DNA from: Aquificaceae bacterium
Lineage (GTDB): Bacteria; Aquificota; Aquificia; Aquificales; Aquificaceae
Length of the DNA stretch: 64,000 nucleotides
NCBI GenBank assembly: GCA_037481935.1
Contig: JBBFKQ010000002.1
Coordinates: forward strand, 1-64,000
Reading direction: 5' to 3'
Of the stretch, positions 47,932-57,318 are shown one piece after another. The stretch's first letter is position 1. Every line of letters begins with the position of its first letter. The translations under genes and the position numbers were made by a program. The notes beneath the pieces were generated by a model, which was not told the DNA's origin, made no database searches, and was given only the letters and a program-made list of their open reading frames with translations.

Positions 47932-48366
47932 ATGGGTGAACTTAAAAGAAAACTTGATACAGATTATGTTTACTTTGCGGAAGTTGAATTGCTTTTTAAC
48001 TACGGGGTGGGTTATCCCGACCTTATAATCAAGCTAAGGGAGAAGGTTTACCAGGAGGGTCTGGAAGACAGTGTGTATGTGAAAAAAGCGGACAGAAAGC
48101 TCTTTCAGAATGTGCACAGGTTTCTTGAACTTCTTGAGGGTTCTGATGAGCCCATGCAGGATGACGACAGCCAGCCCATACAGAAGTGGTGGTGGCACCT
48201 TCACAAGATAGCAAAGGGAAGATATCCCAGCCTTATGCTCAGGGAATATCTGAGAGAGGTTTACAGGAAAAGAAGGAAATACTGGAAAGTAAAGGAGAAG
48301 GGTCTTTATTCTGTAAGGCATTCAACCAGTGAGGCGCTTGAAGGTTTGCACTTTGCCCGTAAATAA
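47932..48366 (+). CDS. Protein of unknown function coupled to pheA
   Basis: A 144-aa basic protein not recognised. It has a helical start (MGELKRKLDTDYVYFAEVEL), a central acidic stretch (SDEPMQDDDSQP), three consecutive Trp in IQKWWWHLHKIA and a basic C-terminal REVYRKRRKYWKVKEKG. No signal or membrane helix. I start at the ATG 47932; the frame further upstream is antisense to thiO. Its stop and the pheA ATG overlap as TAATG. Confidence 0.7.
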   Translation: MGELKRKLDTDYVYFAEVELLFNYGVGYPDLIIKLREKVYQEGLEDSVYVKKADRKLFQNVHRFLELLEGSDEPMQDDDSQPIQKWWWHLHKIAKGRYPSLMLREYLREVYRKRRKYWKVKEKGLYSVRHSTSEALEGLHFARK

Positions 48367-49457
48367 TGGATGACCTAAAGAATTTAAGAAAAAAGATAGA
48401 TAGCATTGACGAAGAGATTTTACGCTTGCTTAATGAAAGGGCAAAACTTGCAAAGAAAGCCGGTGAAATAAAGAAGAGAATGGGGCTTGAGGTTCACGCA
48501 CCAGAGAGGGAAAGGGAGATAATAAACCGGATAATAATGCTCAACAGGGAACTTTACGGAGAAGAATTTCCGGCAGAGGCGGTAGTGCACATATACAGGG
48601 AAATAATCTCCGCCTGTCTTTCTCTTGAGAAGGAACTCAGGATTGCTTACCTCGGTCCAAAGGCAACCTTTACCCATCAGGCTGCCCTTGAATACTTCGG
48701 CTTTTCGGCCCATTACGTGCCAGTGAGCACCATAGGGGATGTCTTCAGGGAGGCGGAAGTGGGCAGGGTTGATTATGGCGTGGTTCCCGTAGAGAACACA
48801 ACAGAAGGGGTGGTCAACTATACTCTTGACATGTTTCTAGAGTCTGACCTCAAAATTGTGGGGGAGATAGTGATACCCATAAGGCTCAACCTGCTTTCCA
48901 CTGCCAGCAGTTTAGAGGACATAAAAACCATATACTCCCACAGGCATGCCCTTGCCCAATGCAAAGAATGGCTTAGGAGACATCTTCCTGAGGCAAACCT
49001 CATGGAAACTGAAAGCACTGCCAAAGCCTGTGAGCTTGTAATGGAGCTTGAAGATGCTGGAGCAATAGCAAGCGAGGTGGCTGCCTACACATACCATCTG
49101 AACATACTGGCAGAGAGCATACAGGACAATCTCAACAACTATACGAGGTTTCTGGTCATAGGTAAAAGGGGCATGAAGCCCACTGGCAAGGATAAAACGA
49201 GCCTCATATTCGCCATAAAGGATGAAGCTGGAGCTCTCTACAGAGCCCTTGAGAGCTTCTACAGATATGGTGTGAACCTTACCAAGATAGTTTCAAGACC
49301 TTCAAGAAAAAAGCTATGGGACTATGTGTTTTTTGTGGACCTGGAGGGTCATGCAGAAGAAGAGAGTGTGAGAGGTGCTCTGGAGCTACTAAAGGAAAGA
49401 GCCCAGCTGGTCAAGGTTCTTGGTTCATACCCAAAAGCTCTTCTACAGGAGGGCTAG
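48366..49457 (+). CDS. pheA: Bifunctional chorismate mutase/prephenate dehydratase
   Basis: P-protein, 363 aa. The chorismate mutase domain (1-88) begins LRKKIDSIDEEILRLLNERA. The prephenate dehydratase domain (about 95-275) shows LGPKATFTHQAALEYFG, NTTEGVVNYTLDMF and the catalytic TRF (NNYTRFLVIG). The C-terminal ACT domain (about 278-360) has KDEAGALYRAL and KIVSRPSRKK for phenylalanine feedback. It makes phenylpyruvate. It overlaps the DUF58 gene by 15 bp, convergently. Confidence 0.96.
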   Translation: MDDLKNLRKKIDSIDEEILRLLNERAKLAKKAGEIKKRMGLEVHAPEREREIINRIIMLNRELYGEEFPAEAVVHIYREIISACLSLEKELRIAYLGPKATFTHQAALEYFGFSAHYVPVSTIGDVFREAEVGRVDYGVVPVENTTEGVVNYTLDMFLESDLKIVGEIVIPIRLNLLSTASSLEDIKTIYSHRHALAQCKEWLRRHLPEANLMETESTAKACELVMELEDAGAIASEVAAYTYHLNILAESIQDNLNNYTRFLVIGKRGMKPTGKDKTSLIFAIKDEAGALYRALESFYRYGVNLTKIVSRPSRKKLWDYVFFVDLEGHAEEESVRGALELLKERAQLVKVLGSYPKALLQEG

Positions 49458-50306
49458 TTCGGTAAGGAGCCTTTTCCTGTGAGAATTGCCCGTTGAAGGC
49501 TCTATTGTTCTGTTGGCAAGCCTGAGTCCTACAGCCTTCCCCTCTGAGGTAAGCTTTATTATTAAATGGGTGAGCTTTGAGATACGCTCTTCCAGACTGC
49601 CATCTACTATATCCAGACTGAGCATGACCGGTGGTGCTGACTCCTCTACCATCTCCTTCACATACAGATTTCCAGTTTTGGCAGAGAGCTTCCAGTGTAT
49701 GAGCTTGATGGGTTCGCTGGAATACTCTCTTACCCCATGCAGTTCTTCATAACCCCGTTTTCTGCTCTGGAGGTTTGAATGCCCTCTTTCTCTTAGAGGG
49801 ACGCTCAGAAACTTTTCCCTTGCAGGGACTGGATGCGGGAACACTATAAGGTTCAGGGGAATTTCAAGCCTGTAGAACCTTTCAAAAAGGCCCACCGGGA
49901 AAGTAGAGCTCACCTCAATGTCAAGGATAGGATGTAGCCCTCTTTTTTCAAAAACTACGGGCAGGTTGCCTTCAACCTCCCCCTGGACAAGGGGAAATAC
50001 GCAATCACTTCCTTCTTTTCTTATTACTATGAGAAAGGAGGGTAATCTTTTTCTGTTTTTGACCACAACCTTGAAGGATGCCCTTGAGCCTGCATAGACT
50101 TCATCTGGAGGGATAAGGACCACTTCAAGCCCTCTCAGGTTATAGAGAGAGATAATCCCGGAAAGTAGCATAAAAGACAGCATGTAAGAGACCACGAGGT
50201 ATAGCAGATTGTTGGCGGTGTTTACCGCCGCCACCCCAAGGAATATAGTTATACCAATAAATATTAGACCAGCTCTGTTAACCCTGACCCTGTATCTTAC
50301 CTTCAC
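49443..50306 (-). CDS. DUF58 protein
   Basis: A 287-aa protein with two adjacent N-terminal membrane helices (about 10-50). A DUF58 domain follows, marked by [29 protein letters not shown], and the C-terminal part resembles a von Willebrand A-like fold with [13 protein letters not shown]58 genes often sit with MoxR ATPases, but none is here. I choose GTG 50306 as start because no ATG lies near; it is within the stomatin gene (29-bp overlap). A TTG just before is an alternative. Confidence 0.78.
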   Translation of the reverse strand: MKVRYRVRVNRAGLIFIGITIFLGVAAVNTANNLLYLVVSYMLSFMLLSGIISLYNLRGLEVVLIPPDEVYAGSRASFKVVVKNRKRLPSFLIVIRKEGSDCVFPLVQGEVEGNLPVVFEKRGLHPILDIEVSSTFPVGLFERFYRLEIPLNLIVFPHPVPAREKFLSVPLRERGHSNLQSRKRGYEELHGVREYSSEPIKLIHWKLSAKTGNLYVKEMVEESAPPVMLSLDIVDGSLEERISKLTHLIIKLTSEGKAVGLRLANRTIEPSTGNSHRKRLLTELALL

Positions 50307-51144
50307 CAAAGAATACCCTGAAAAGCTCCGTGGGTATAGGAACAAGAACGGTGTTTCCGGGCTTGTTGGCCACGTTCTGAATGGTCTCAAGATATCTGAG
50401 CTGTATGGCTATGGGCTGGGTTGCCAGTATCTGTGCCGCTTCTGCCAGCTTCTGAGCTGCCTGATATTCGGCCTCTGCGGTTATTATCTTTGCTCTTCTT
50501 TCCCTTTCGGCTTCTGCCTGTCTTGCCATTGCTCTACGAAGCTCTTCTGGCAGGTCTATTCTTTTCAGCTCAACGGCCACCACCTTTACTCCCCAGGGGT
50601 CTGTCTGTCGGTCAATTATCTCCTGTAATTGCAAGTTTAGCTTTTCCCTCTCTGAAAGCAGCTCGTCAAGCTCTGCAGCACCGCATACGCTCCTGAGGGT
50701 TGTCTGGGCTATCTGGGATGTGGCATAGAGATAGTTTTCTACCTGAACTATAGCCCTGACAGGGTCAACTACCCTGAAGTAAACCACCGCATCCACGCTC
50801 ACGGACACGTTGTCTCTGGTTATTATGTCCTGAGTTGGCACATCAAGGGTGACCGTTCTCAGGTCCACCTTAACCATTCTGTCAATTACGGGGATAAGGA
50901 TGAAGAGTCCCGGTCCCTTTGCACCAATTACCCTTCCAAGCCTGAAGATAACAGCCCTCTGATACTCTGGAACTATCTTTACCGCAACCGCAATAAAGAT
51001 AACTACCGCTATAGCTATCACTATAAGGGGTGAAAAACCCATGGCTAATCCTCCTATGAATTTAAGTATGTCTCCTCCCGCTATGCTGGCAAGCACCACG
51101 AGGACAAAAAGCAAAAAGGGCAGAAGGTCAAGTATGGGCTTCAT
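50278..51144 (-). CDS. Stomatin-like SPFH/Band 7 membrane protein
   Basis: A 288-aa protein with two N-terminal hydrophobic helices (about 6-27 and 35-57). The SPFH domain follows with [49 protein letters not shown] and [20 protein letters not shown]-terminal coiled coil rich in A, E, R ends the core. Such slipins form membrane microdomains and guard membrane proteases. It is in a run with ilvD upstream and DUF58 downstream; a NfeD partner is not next to it. Confidence 0.92.
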   Translation of the reverse strand: MKPILDLLPFLLFVLVVLASIAGGDILKFIGGLAMGFSPLIVIAIAVVIFIAVAVKIVPEYQRAVIFRLGRVIGAKGPGLFILIPVIDRMVKVDLRTVTLDVPTQDIITRDNVSVSVDAVVYFRVVDPVRAIVQVENYLYATSQIAQTTLRSVCGAAELDELLSEREKLNLQLQEIIDRQTDPWGVKVVAVELKRIDLPEELRRAMARQAEAERERRAKIITAEAEYQAAQKLAEAAQILATQPIAIQLRYLETIQNVANKPGNTVLVPIPTELFRVFFGEGKIQGQG

Positions 51145-51157
51145 GGGCTAAATTATA

Positions 51158-52825
51158 TCATGCCTCCAGCACCGCACCTCTTGATGCAGAGGCCACGAAC
51201 CTTACATACCTCCTCAGCCATGGGCTTCTTATATCCTTCTGCTTTGGAATAAAGTTTTCCATCCTTCTTCTGAACTCCTCCTCCGGTATGAGAAGCTCAA
51301 GCCTCCTGCCAGGAATGTCTACGAGTATTTCGTCTCCATCCTGCACTATGCCTATGGGTCCCCCTGCGGCCGCCTCTGGGGCTATGTGTCCTACGCAGGC
51401 ACCCCTCGTGCCCCCAGAGAACCTTCCGTCTGTGATGAGAGCCACCTTATCTCCCAGACCCATACCCATTATGGCAGAGGTAGGCGAGAGCATCTCCCTC
51501 ATACCCGGACCGCCCTTTGGTCCCTCATAGCGTATTACCACCACATGCCCGGACTTTACCTTCCCTCCAAGAATACCCTCTATGGCCTCCTCTTCTGAAT
51601 CAAAGCATATGGCCTTTCCTCTGAAGACAAGCATTCTGGGGTCCACACCTGCGGTCTTTACCACAGAGCCTTCTGGTGCAAGGTTTCCAAAGAGTATGGC
51701 TATGCCTCCTTCTTTAGAATATGGCTCTTCTACTCTTCTTATGACCTCTCCATCCGCATCTGGGGCTTCTTCTGCGATTTCTCTGAGGGTTTTCAGGCTG
51801 ACTGTTAGTCTGTCTGGATGAGGCAGGTATCCGCCCTTTATAAGTTCTTTTACTATGGCAGGCATGCCACCTACGTTGTCAAGGTCCTGTATGTGGTAGT
51901 GGGAAGCGGGGGAAATCTTGCATATGTTGGGCGTTCTTTTTGATATGTCATTTATCCTGGCAAGGTCGTATTCCACACCTGCCTCACGGGCTATGGCAAG
52001 GAGATGAAGAATCGTGTTGGAAGAACCTCCCATGGCAATGTCTACCGCAAAGGCATTGTCAAAGGTTTCCTGTGTGAGAATGTCTCTGGGTCTTATGTTT
52101 CTTCTTATAAGCTCCATTATCTGCCTTGCTGCCCTGCGGGCAAGGAGCTCTCTTCTGGGGTCCACTGCAGGTATAGTGCCGTTGCCCGGCAGACCAAGAC
52201 CAAGCACCTCGGTGATACAGTTCATGGAGTTGGCAGTAAACATACCAGAACAACTCCCACAGGTGGGGCAGGCATGCTCTTCTATGACCTTTAGCTCTCT
52301 TTCTGTGATTTTCCCAGCCTGAAGCTGACCTATTCCTTCAAAGACACTTATGAGGTCCACCTTTCTGCCGTTTACCTCCCCCGCAAGCATTGGACCACCG
52401 CTTATAAAAATCGTGGGAATGTTTAGCCTTGCGGTAGCCATGAGCATACCGGGCACTATCTTGTCGCAGTTGGGTATGCATATGAGGGCGTCCAGCTGGT
52501 GGGCTTCCACCACCGTCTCTATGGAGTCTGCAATGAGCTCCCTTGAGGGCAGGGAGTAATGCATGCCATAGTGCCCCATGGCTATGCCGTCATCCACGCC
52601 GATGACGTTGAACTCTATGGGAACACCGCCAGCCTTTCGCACCTCGTCCTTTATGGGCTGAACAAACTCCCTGAGATGCACATGTCCGGGGATTATGTCT
52701 ATGTATGAGTTGGCAATGCCTATGAGGGGCTTGTCAAAATCCTCATCTTTTAGCCCGCAGGCTCTCAGTAATGCCCTGTGTGGAGACCTCTCTATGCCCT
52801 TCTTAACTCTGTCGCTCCTGAGCAT
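51158..52825 (-). CDS. ilvD: Dihydroxy-acid dehydratase
   Basis: IlvD, 555 aa, Fe-S enzyme of valine, leucine and isoleucine synthesis. Iron-sulfur cysteines occur in PNCDKIVPGMLMA, and CPTCGSCSGMFTANSMN. Other signatures are GHVHLREFVQPIKDEV at the start and LITDGRFSGGTRGACVGHIAPEA near the C-terminus. I use ATG 52825 with GGAGGTG upstream. It starts 23 bp inside the coiled-coil nuclease gene. ilvC is 29 kb away in another operon. Confidence 0.96.
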   Translation of the reverse strand: MLRSDRVKKGIERSPHRALLRACGLKDEDFDKPLIGIANSYIDIIPGHVHLREFVQPIKDEVRKAGGVPIEFNVIGVDDGIAMGHYGMHYSLPSRELIADSIETVVEAHQLDALICIPNCDKIVPGMLMATARLNIPTIFISGGPMLAGEVNGRKVDLISVFEGIGQLQAGKITERELKVIEEHACPTCGSCSGMFTANSMNCITEVLGLGLPGNGTIPAVDPRRELLARRAARQIMELIRRNIRPRDILTQETFDNAFAVDIAMGGSSNTILHLLAIAREAGVEYDLARINDISKRTPNICKISPASHYHIQDLDNVGGMPAIVKELIKGGYLPHPDRLTVSLKTLREIAEEAPDADGEVIRRVEEPYSKEGGIAILFGNLAPEGSVVKTAGVDPRMLVFRGKAICFDSEEEAIEGILGGKVKSGHVVVIRYEGPKGGPGMREMLSPTSAIMGMGLGDKVALITDGRFSGGTRGACVGHIAPEAAAGGPIGIVQDGDEILVDIPGRRLELLIPEEEFRRRMENFIPKQKDIRSPWLRRYVRFVASASRGAVLEA

Positions 52826-53462
52826 TTTGCACCTCCTCAAAGTTCAGTATGTCCATGTATTCCCACTCTCTGTAAGCCATGGCGTATATGCCGGCCTTAG
52901 ACAGTAGCTTTACAAAATCCTCGTTTAAGTTCAAACTTCCCATGATTAGGGTCAGCCTTTTGTCTGCATACTCTGGAAAGTATTGTAAAAACCTTCTTGC
53001 CTTTTCTTTGAACTCCTCTATGTGCTTCTCCCTTGGCGTGGACTTGACCTCAAGGAGAAAGACCCTGTCCTGACAGACCGCTATGGCGTCAAACTCCTCG
53101 TATATACCCCTTTTCCTGTCTGTGTATTCAAGCCTGAGGGCTGTCTTTTCTGGTTCACAATTGAAGTATTTTCTTATCACTGGCCTGAGTGCAGGAAACA
53201 CAATATCCTCAACCACAGTCCCCAGCTTGTTGGCTATCTCACCCCAGCGTTTGTTATTTTCTCTTCTGTTTTCTTCTATCCTGCGGTCTGTCTCTGCCCT
53301 GTATTCGGCGATCTTGCGATCCGTGTCAGCTCTATATTCTTCTATCTTTCTATCAGTATCTGCAGAATATCTCATGACCCACTTTTTAAAGTCAGCCATT
53401 TCCTCTATAAACCACTCAAACTTTCTCTCCAGCCTGTCTACCCTCTCTTCAACCCTTTCCAT
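52803..53462 (-). CDS. Coiled-coil PD-(D/E)XK nuclease-like protein with 11-residue repeats
   Basis: A 219-aa protein. After a helix of 30 residues come four 11-residue units (about 33-76) of the pattern R-A-D-T-D-R-K-I-A-E-Y, a hendecad coiled coil. The C-terminal domain (about 85-210) has YEEFDAIAVCQDRVFLLEVKS, an Asp followed by Glu-X-Lys, typical of the PD-(D/E)XK fold of the DUF3782 type. Nuclease activity is inferred. It overlaps the nuoH stop by 1 bp (TAATG) and ilvD by 23 bp. Confidence 0.78.
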   Translation of the reverse strand: MERVEERVDRLERKFEWFIEEMADFKKWVMRYSADTDRKIEEYRADTDRKIAEYRAETDRRIEENRRENNKRWGEIANKLGTVVEDIVFPALRPVIRKYFNCEPEKTALRLEYTDRKRGIYEEFDAIAVCQDRVFLLEVKSTPREKHIEEFKEKARRFLQYFPEYADKRLTLIMGSLNLNEDFVKLLSKAGIYAMAYREWEYMDILNFEEVQNAQERQS

Positions 53463-54472
53463 TACTGTAGAATATAGGCAAGGACTGCAGTGAATACTAC
53501 GTTAACTATGGATATGGGTAGCATTATCTTCCAACCTATTTCGGTAATATCCTTTGCCTGAAACCTGGGAAGCGTCCAGTGAAGCCAGAGAACAAAGAAA
53601 ACAAGGGCAAACATCTTTATAAGAAACCACAGATAGGGAGAGAGAGGACCGAATATGTGCGGACCAGACCATCCCCCAAAGAAGAGCACCACCGCAATGG
53701 CAGAAAGAGCCATCACATTGAGATACCACTCAGCCAGAGGAAAGACCCCAAACCTCATACCTCCATACTCCACGTTATAGCCAGTAACCAGCTCTGCCTC
53801 AGCCTCCTGAATGTCAAAAGGCACCCTTCCAGACTCTGCCAGCATACAGAAAAGGTAGAGTATGAAAGCAACAGGCTGATACACTATAAACCACACACCC
53901 CTCTCTATCTGTGCCTGAACGATGCCCGTGGTGCTCATAGTGCCCGCAAGCAGAATAACCCCAAGCACCGAAAAGCCAAGCACCACCTCGTAAGAGATTA
54001 TGACCGCCGCCTTCCTGAGAGAGCCTATAAAGGCATACTTGGAGTTAGAAGCCCATCCGGAAAATATGGTGCCATACACCGCCAGAGAGCCAAAGGCAAA
54101 GACCAGAAGTAGAGCGATGTTTACGTCCGCAATTATGGGCTTTATCTCGTAGCCAAAGAGCGTAAAGCCCGGACCAAAGGGTATTACAGAAAACAAGAGA
54201 ATGGCGGGAGCCACTGCCATAACTACCGCAAGGTAGTAAACCACCTTGTCCGCATTCTGGGGAATAATAGACTCCTTTGTAAGGAGCTTTATTCCGTCCG
54301 CCAGAGGCTGGAGCAGTCCAAAGGGACCCACCAGCTTTGGACCCATCCTTGCCTGAATGTGCCCCGCCAGCTTCCTCTCAAACCATGTGAGATAGGCACC
54401 TATACCAAGGAATACACCAAGGACTACGAGGATTTTAACAAGAGTTATCACAATAGAAAGCCAGAGCTCCAT
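53462..54472 (-). CDS. nuoH: NADH-quinone oxidoreductase subunit H
   Basis: NuoH, 336 aa, eight-helix membrane subunit of complex I that forms much of the quinone channel. Motifs are YLTWFERKLAGHIQARMGPKLVGPFGLLQPLADG, SGWASNSKYAFIGSLR, and RVPFDIQEAEAELVTGYNVEYGG. The ATG at 54472 overlaps the Uma2 stop by 1 bp. nuoI and later subunits do not follow; a nuclease-like gene and ilvD do. Confidence 0.96.
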   Translation of the reverse strand: MELWLSIVITLVKILVVLGVFLGIGAYLTWFERKLAGHIQARMGPKLVGPFGLLQPLADGIKLLTKESIIPQNADKVVYYLAVVMAVAPAILLFSVIPFGPGFTLFGYEIKPIIADVNIALLLVFAFGSLAVYGTIFSGWASNSKYAFIGSLRKAAVIISYEVVLGFSVLGVILLAGTMSTTGIVQAQIERGVWFIVYQPVAFILYLFCMLAESGRVPFDIQEAEAELVTGYNVEYGGMRFGVFPLAEWYLNVMALSAIAVVLFFGGWSGPHIFGPLSPYLWFLIKMFALVFFVLWLHWTLPRFQAKDITEIGWKIMLPISIVNVVFTAVLAYILQ

Positions 54473-55002
54473 CACATGCCCTCCACTATTTGAGAAACTT
54501 TCCATCTCACTCCCCCAAAGAACTCCACCTCCTCCTCAAAAGTGTAAACTGCAATCCTTCTTTCCTCATCCACCACCAGCACAAGCCTTTTGAGAAGGTC
54601 CACAAACACTATCCTGCCTACCCCAAAGCTCATGTAGTCTCTCAACTTTTCTTCAAAGTATTCCATTGAGGTCTCCTCTGCGATAACTTCCACCACAAGG
54701 TCAGGTGGCTCGTGCAGAAGCCCTCTGGGAATCTCTCTGAGCCTTTCCTTTGAGTAAAAGGCTATATCAGATGCCCTGAGTGTAAGAGGCTCTCTGTTTA
54801 TCACAAGTCCCACCTCCCCAGAAAGCACATAGCCCCTGCCTCTCAACTTTTCTCTGAGCACTGCACTTATCTCCGCCACCGCATACCCATGCCATCCACC
54901 TGCTGGGGACATCTCTACGAGCCTCCCTTCTACAACTTCATACCTGCCCTCCTTAGGCAGTAGAGGTATATCCTCGTAGGTTAGCAATTCCTTTACAGTC
55001 AT
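54472..55002 (-). CDS. Uma2-family (DUF820) putative endonuclease
   Basis: A 176-aa protein of the Uma2/DUF820 family, a PD-(D/E)XK fold. It shows EGRYEVVEGRLVEMSPAGGWHGYAVAEI, RASDIAFYSKERL, and the catalytic pattern PPDLVVEVIAEET with a Lys at FEEKLRDYMSFGVGRIVFVD. Function is unknown; the family is abundant in cyanobacteria and thermophiles. It sits inside the nuo cluster, overlapping nuoCD (4 bp) and nuoH (1 bp). Confidence 0.88.
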   Translation of the reverse strand: MTVKELLTYEDIPLLPKEGRYEVVEGRLVEMSPAGGWHGYAVAEISAVLREKLRGRGYVLSGEVGLVINREPLTLRASDIAFYSKERLREIPRGLLHEPPDLVVEVIAEETSMEYFEEKLRDYMSFGVGRIVFVDLLKRLVLVVDEERRIAVYTFEEEVEFFGGVRWKVSQIVEGM

Positions 55003-56756
55003 CTGTCCGTTTCTCCCACCACTGGGTCAAGGCTTCCAAGAAGGGCTATGGCGTCAGCAATCGTGCCGTCCTGTATGAGCTTTGGGAAGATGGAAAGATT
55101 ATAAAGAGCCCCTGACCTTATTCTGAGCCTATAAGGTTTGGAGCCACCGACCGAATATATGTAAAAGCCCAGCTCGCCTCTGGGGTTTTCTCCGCTGGCG
55201 TAGACTTCCCCTGGGGGTGCGGACTCCCCGTGAACCACTATGCGGAAGTTCTTTACCATATCCTCAAGGTCCATGAAAACATCTTCCTTTGGTGCCATCA
55301 CTGCAGGATGTTCCTTGTTTACATAAGGTGCGGACTTCGGCATTTTTTCCAGCCTTGCTACACACTGCTCTATGATTCTGAGGCTCTGCACCATCTCCTC
55401 CATACGCACCAGATAGCGGTCGTAAACATCTCCTACCTCTCCAACGGGGATGTCAAAGTCCACCTCGTCGTAAGCTGCATAGGGCTCAAGTTTTCTCATG
55501 TCGTAAGGCACTCCAGAGCCTCTGGCAACGGGTCCAGTAAGGCCGTAGTTGAAAACATCCTCCCTGCTGATAACTCCTATATCCTTTGTCCTTCTGAGCC
55601 ATATGCGGTTTCTGGTAAGGAGGTTGTGGTATTCTTTGAGCCTGTTGGGAAAGTCCTTTACAAAGGCCTTTACCACGTCAAGAGTGCCTTCCGCAAGGTC
55701 GTAATGCACTCCTCCAATTCTTAAAAAGGCAGAGGTGAGCCTGAAGCCTGCGTTGCCCTCTATGATGTCCATTATCTTTTCCCTTTCTCTAAAGGCATAC
55801 AGAAACACAGTAAGAGCCCCAAGGTCAAGGGCACCCGTGCCAAGCCACAGAAGGTGGGAGTTTATCCTCTGAAGCTCTGCAAACATGGTCCTTATGTATC
55901 TTGCCTTTTCTGGCACTTCCACCCCAAGGAGCTTTTCAACTGCGGTCACGTAAGATAGCTCGTTGCATATGGCGGATATGTAGTCCATACGGTCTGTGTA
56001 AGGCAGGAACTGGAAGTAGTAAACATTCTCTGCAATCTTTTCCATGCCCCTGTGAAGTTGTCCCAGTATAACATCTGACTGAACAACCCTCTCCCCATCA
56101 AGGTCAAAGAGAAACCATATGGTGCCGTGAGTTCCCGGGTGGAGTGGTCCCCAGTTGAGCACAAGCTGAGCCTTTTTCTGAAGCCTTGATTTTTCAGTCC
56201 TTTCCAGGTCTTCAAGGGTTGCAACCCTCGTGTGCATAAGCTCATAGTCATGACTGGGTGGGTCAGTCCTGCCAGCATAGAGCTCCGTCAACGATGGAAG
56301 CTCAACCTCTGGAATACCCTCCATTGGGAAATCTTTTCTGAGGGGATAATATGGATAGCCTTCCCACATGAACATCCTTCTGAGATTCTCATGCCCCTCG
56401 TAGACTACGCCAAACATGTCGTAGGCTTCCCTCTCTGCCCACCTTGCACAGGGCCAGAGCCTTTCAAGAGAGGGAAGTTTTCCCTCCTTTGCCCATGTCT
56501 TTACTATTACCCTTTCGTTGGTGTCCGGGTTGTAAAGTATGTATATGCCCTGAAATCTTTCTCTTCTATCGGGGAAGTCTATACATGTGTGGTCTATAAA
56601 GAGCCTGTAGCCCTCTTTTTCTCTCAAGTGTCTTAGCAGTTCTAAAAGTCTTTCCTGCCGGACATGCAGGTTTGTGGTGTGCTTTGTAAACTCCAGCTCC
56701 ACATCCTTGAACTCAAACTTGACTCTGTCTGCAGCAGCTCTGTTCATCCAGGGCAT
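54999..56756 (-). CDS. nuoCD: NADH-quinone oxidoreductase fused subunits C and D
   Basis: A 585-aa fusion. The NuoC part (about 1-175) has CARWAEREAYDMFGVVYEGHENLRRMFM and PLRKDFPMEG. The NuoD part (about 195-585) has LVLNWGPLHPGTHGTIWFLFDLDGE, RGMEKIAENV, the quinone-site region GWLGTGALDLGAL-like and GESAPPGEVYASGENPRGELGFYI. Both sit in the peripheral arm. The fusion and length resemble Aquifex proteins. The stop overlaps the Uma2 start. Confidence 0.95.
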   Translation of the reverse strand: MPWMNRAAADRVKFEFKDVELEFTKHTTNLHVRQERLLELLRHLREKEGYRLFIDHTCIDFPDRRERFQGIYILYNPDTNERVIVKTWAKEGKLPSLERLWPCARWAEREAYDMFGVVYEGHENLRRMFMWEGYPYYPLRKDFPMEGIPEVELPSLTELYAGRTDPPSHDYELMHTRVATLEDLERTEKSRLQKKAQLVLNWGPLHPGTHGTIWFLFDLDGERVVQSDVILGQLHRGMEKIAENVYYFQFLPYTDRMDYISAICNELSYVTAVEKLLGVEVPEKARYIRTMFAELQRINSHLLWLGTGALDLGALTVFLYAFREREKIMDIIEGNAGFRLTSAFLRIGGVHYDLAEGTLDVVKAFVKDFPNRLKEYHNLLTRNRIWLRRTKDIGVISREDVFNYGLTGPVARGSGVPYDMRKLEPYAAYDEVDFDIPVGEVGDVYDRYLVRMEEMVQSLRIIEQCVARLEKMPKSAPYVNKEHPAVMAPKEDVFMDLEDMVKNFRIVVHGESAPPGEVYASGENPRGELGFYIYSVGGSKPYRLRIRSGALYNLSIFPKLIQDGTIADAIALLGSLDPVVGETDR

Positions 56757-56764
56757 GTTTCACC

Positions 56765-57301
56765 TCATACGGTTATTTCTCTTGGAATGAGTCCCTGACG
56801 CTCTATATCTTTCTTAAACTCCTCTAAGGCCCTGTCGTATTTTTTAACACCCTTTTCCTTTATTTTTTTCTGAAGCTGGAGTATGCCATACAGAAGTCCC
56901 TGAGGGTGTGGTGGGCAACCGGGAATGTATACGTCAACGGGTATTATCCTATCCATGCCCTGAAGGGTTGAGTAGGTAGGGAAAGGACCACCCGCCGAGG
57001 CACAACCTCCCATGGTAATGCACCACTTGGGGTCTGGCATCTGTTCCCATAGAAGCTTGAGCATGGGAGCGACCTTGTTGACCACCGTGCCTGCCACTAT
57101 GAGAAGGTCTGCCTGTCTGGGAGAGGCCCTGAAGATAACCCCCAGCCTGTCAAGGTCAAACCTTGATGCTGCAGCGTGCATCATCTCTATAGCACAACAG
57201 GCAAGCCCTATGGTAAGCGGCCACAGAGCGTTACGCCTGCCCCAGCTCAAAAGCTCATCCACAGTGGTAAGCACAAAGCCGTTAGAATTGAGCATAGCCA
57301 T
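56765..57301 (-). CDS. nuoB: NADH-quinone oxidoreductase subunit B
   Basis: NuoB, 178 aa, carries iron-sulfur cluster N2 next to the quinone site. The adjacent Cys pair in [10 protein letters not shown], the Cys in MGGCASAGG and that in [13 protein letters not shown] are the ligands. A basic C-terminal tail follows. It begins 17 bp after the coiled-coil membrane gene and ends 9 bp before nuoCD. Confidence 0.96.
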   Translation of the reverse strand: MAMLNSNGFVLTTVDELLSWGRRNALWPLTIGLACCAIEMMHAAASRFDLDRLGVIFRASPRQADLLIVAGTVVNKVAPMLKLLWEQMPDPKWCITMGGCASAGGPFPTYSTLQGMDRIIPVDVYIPGCPPHPQGLLYGILQLQKKIKEKGVKKYDRALEEFKKDIERQGLIPREITV

Positions 57302-57318
57302 GGTAAAACCTCCTTACC

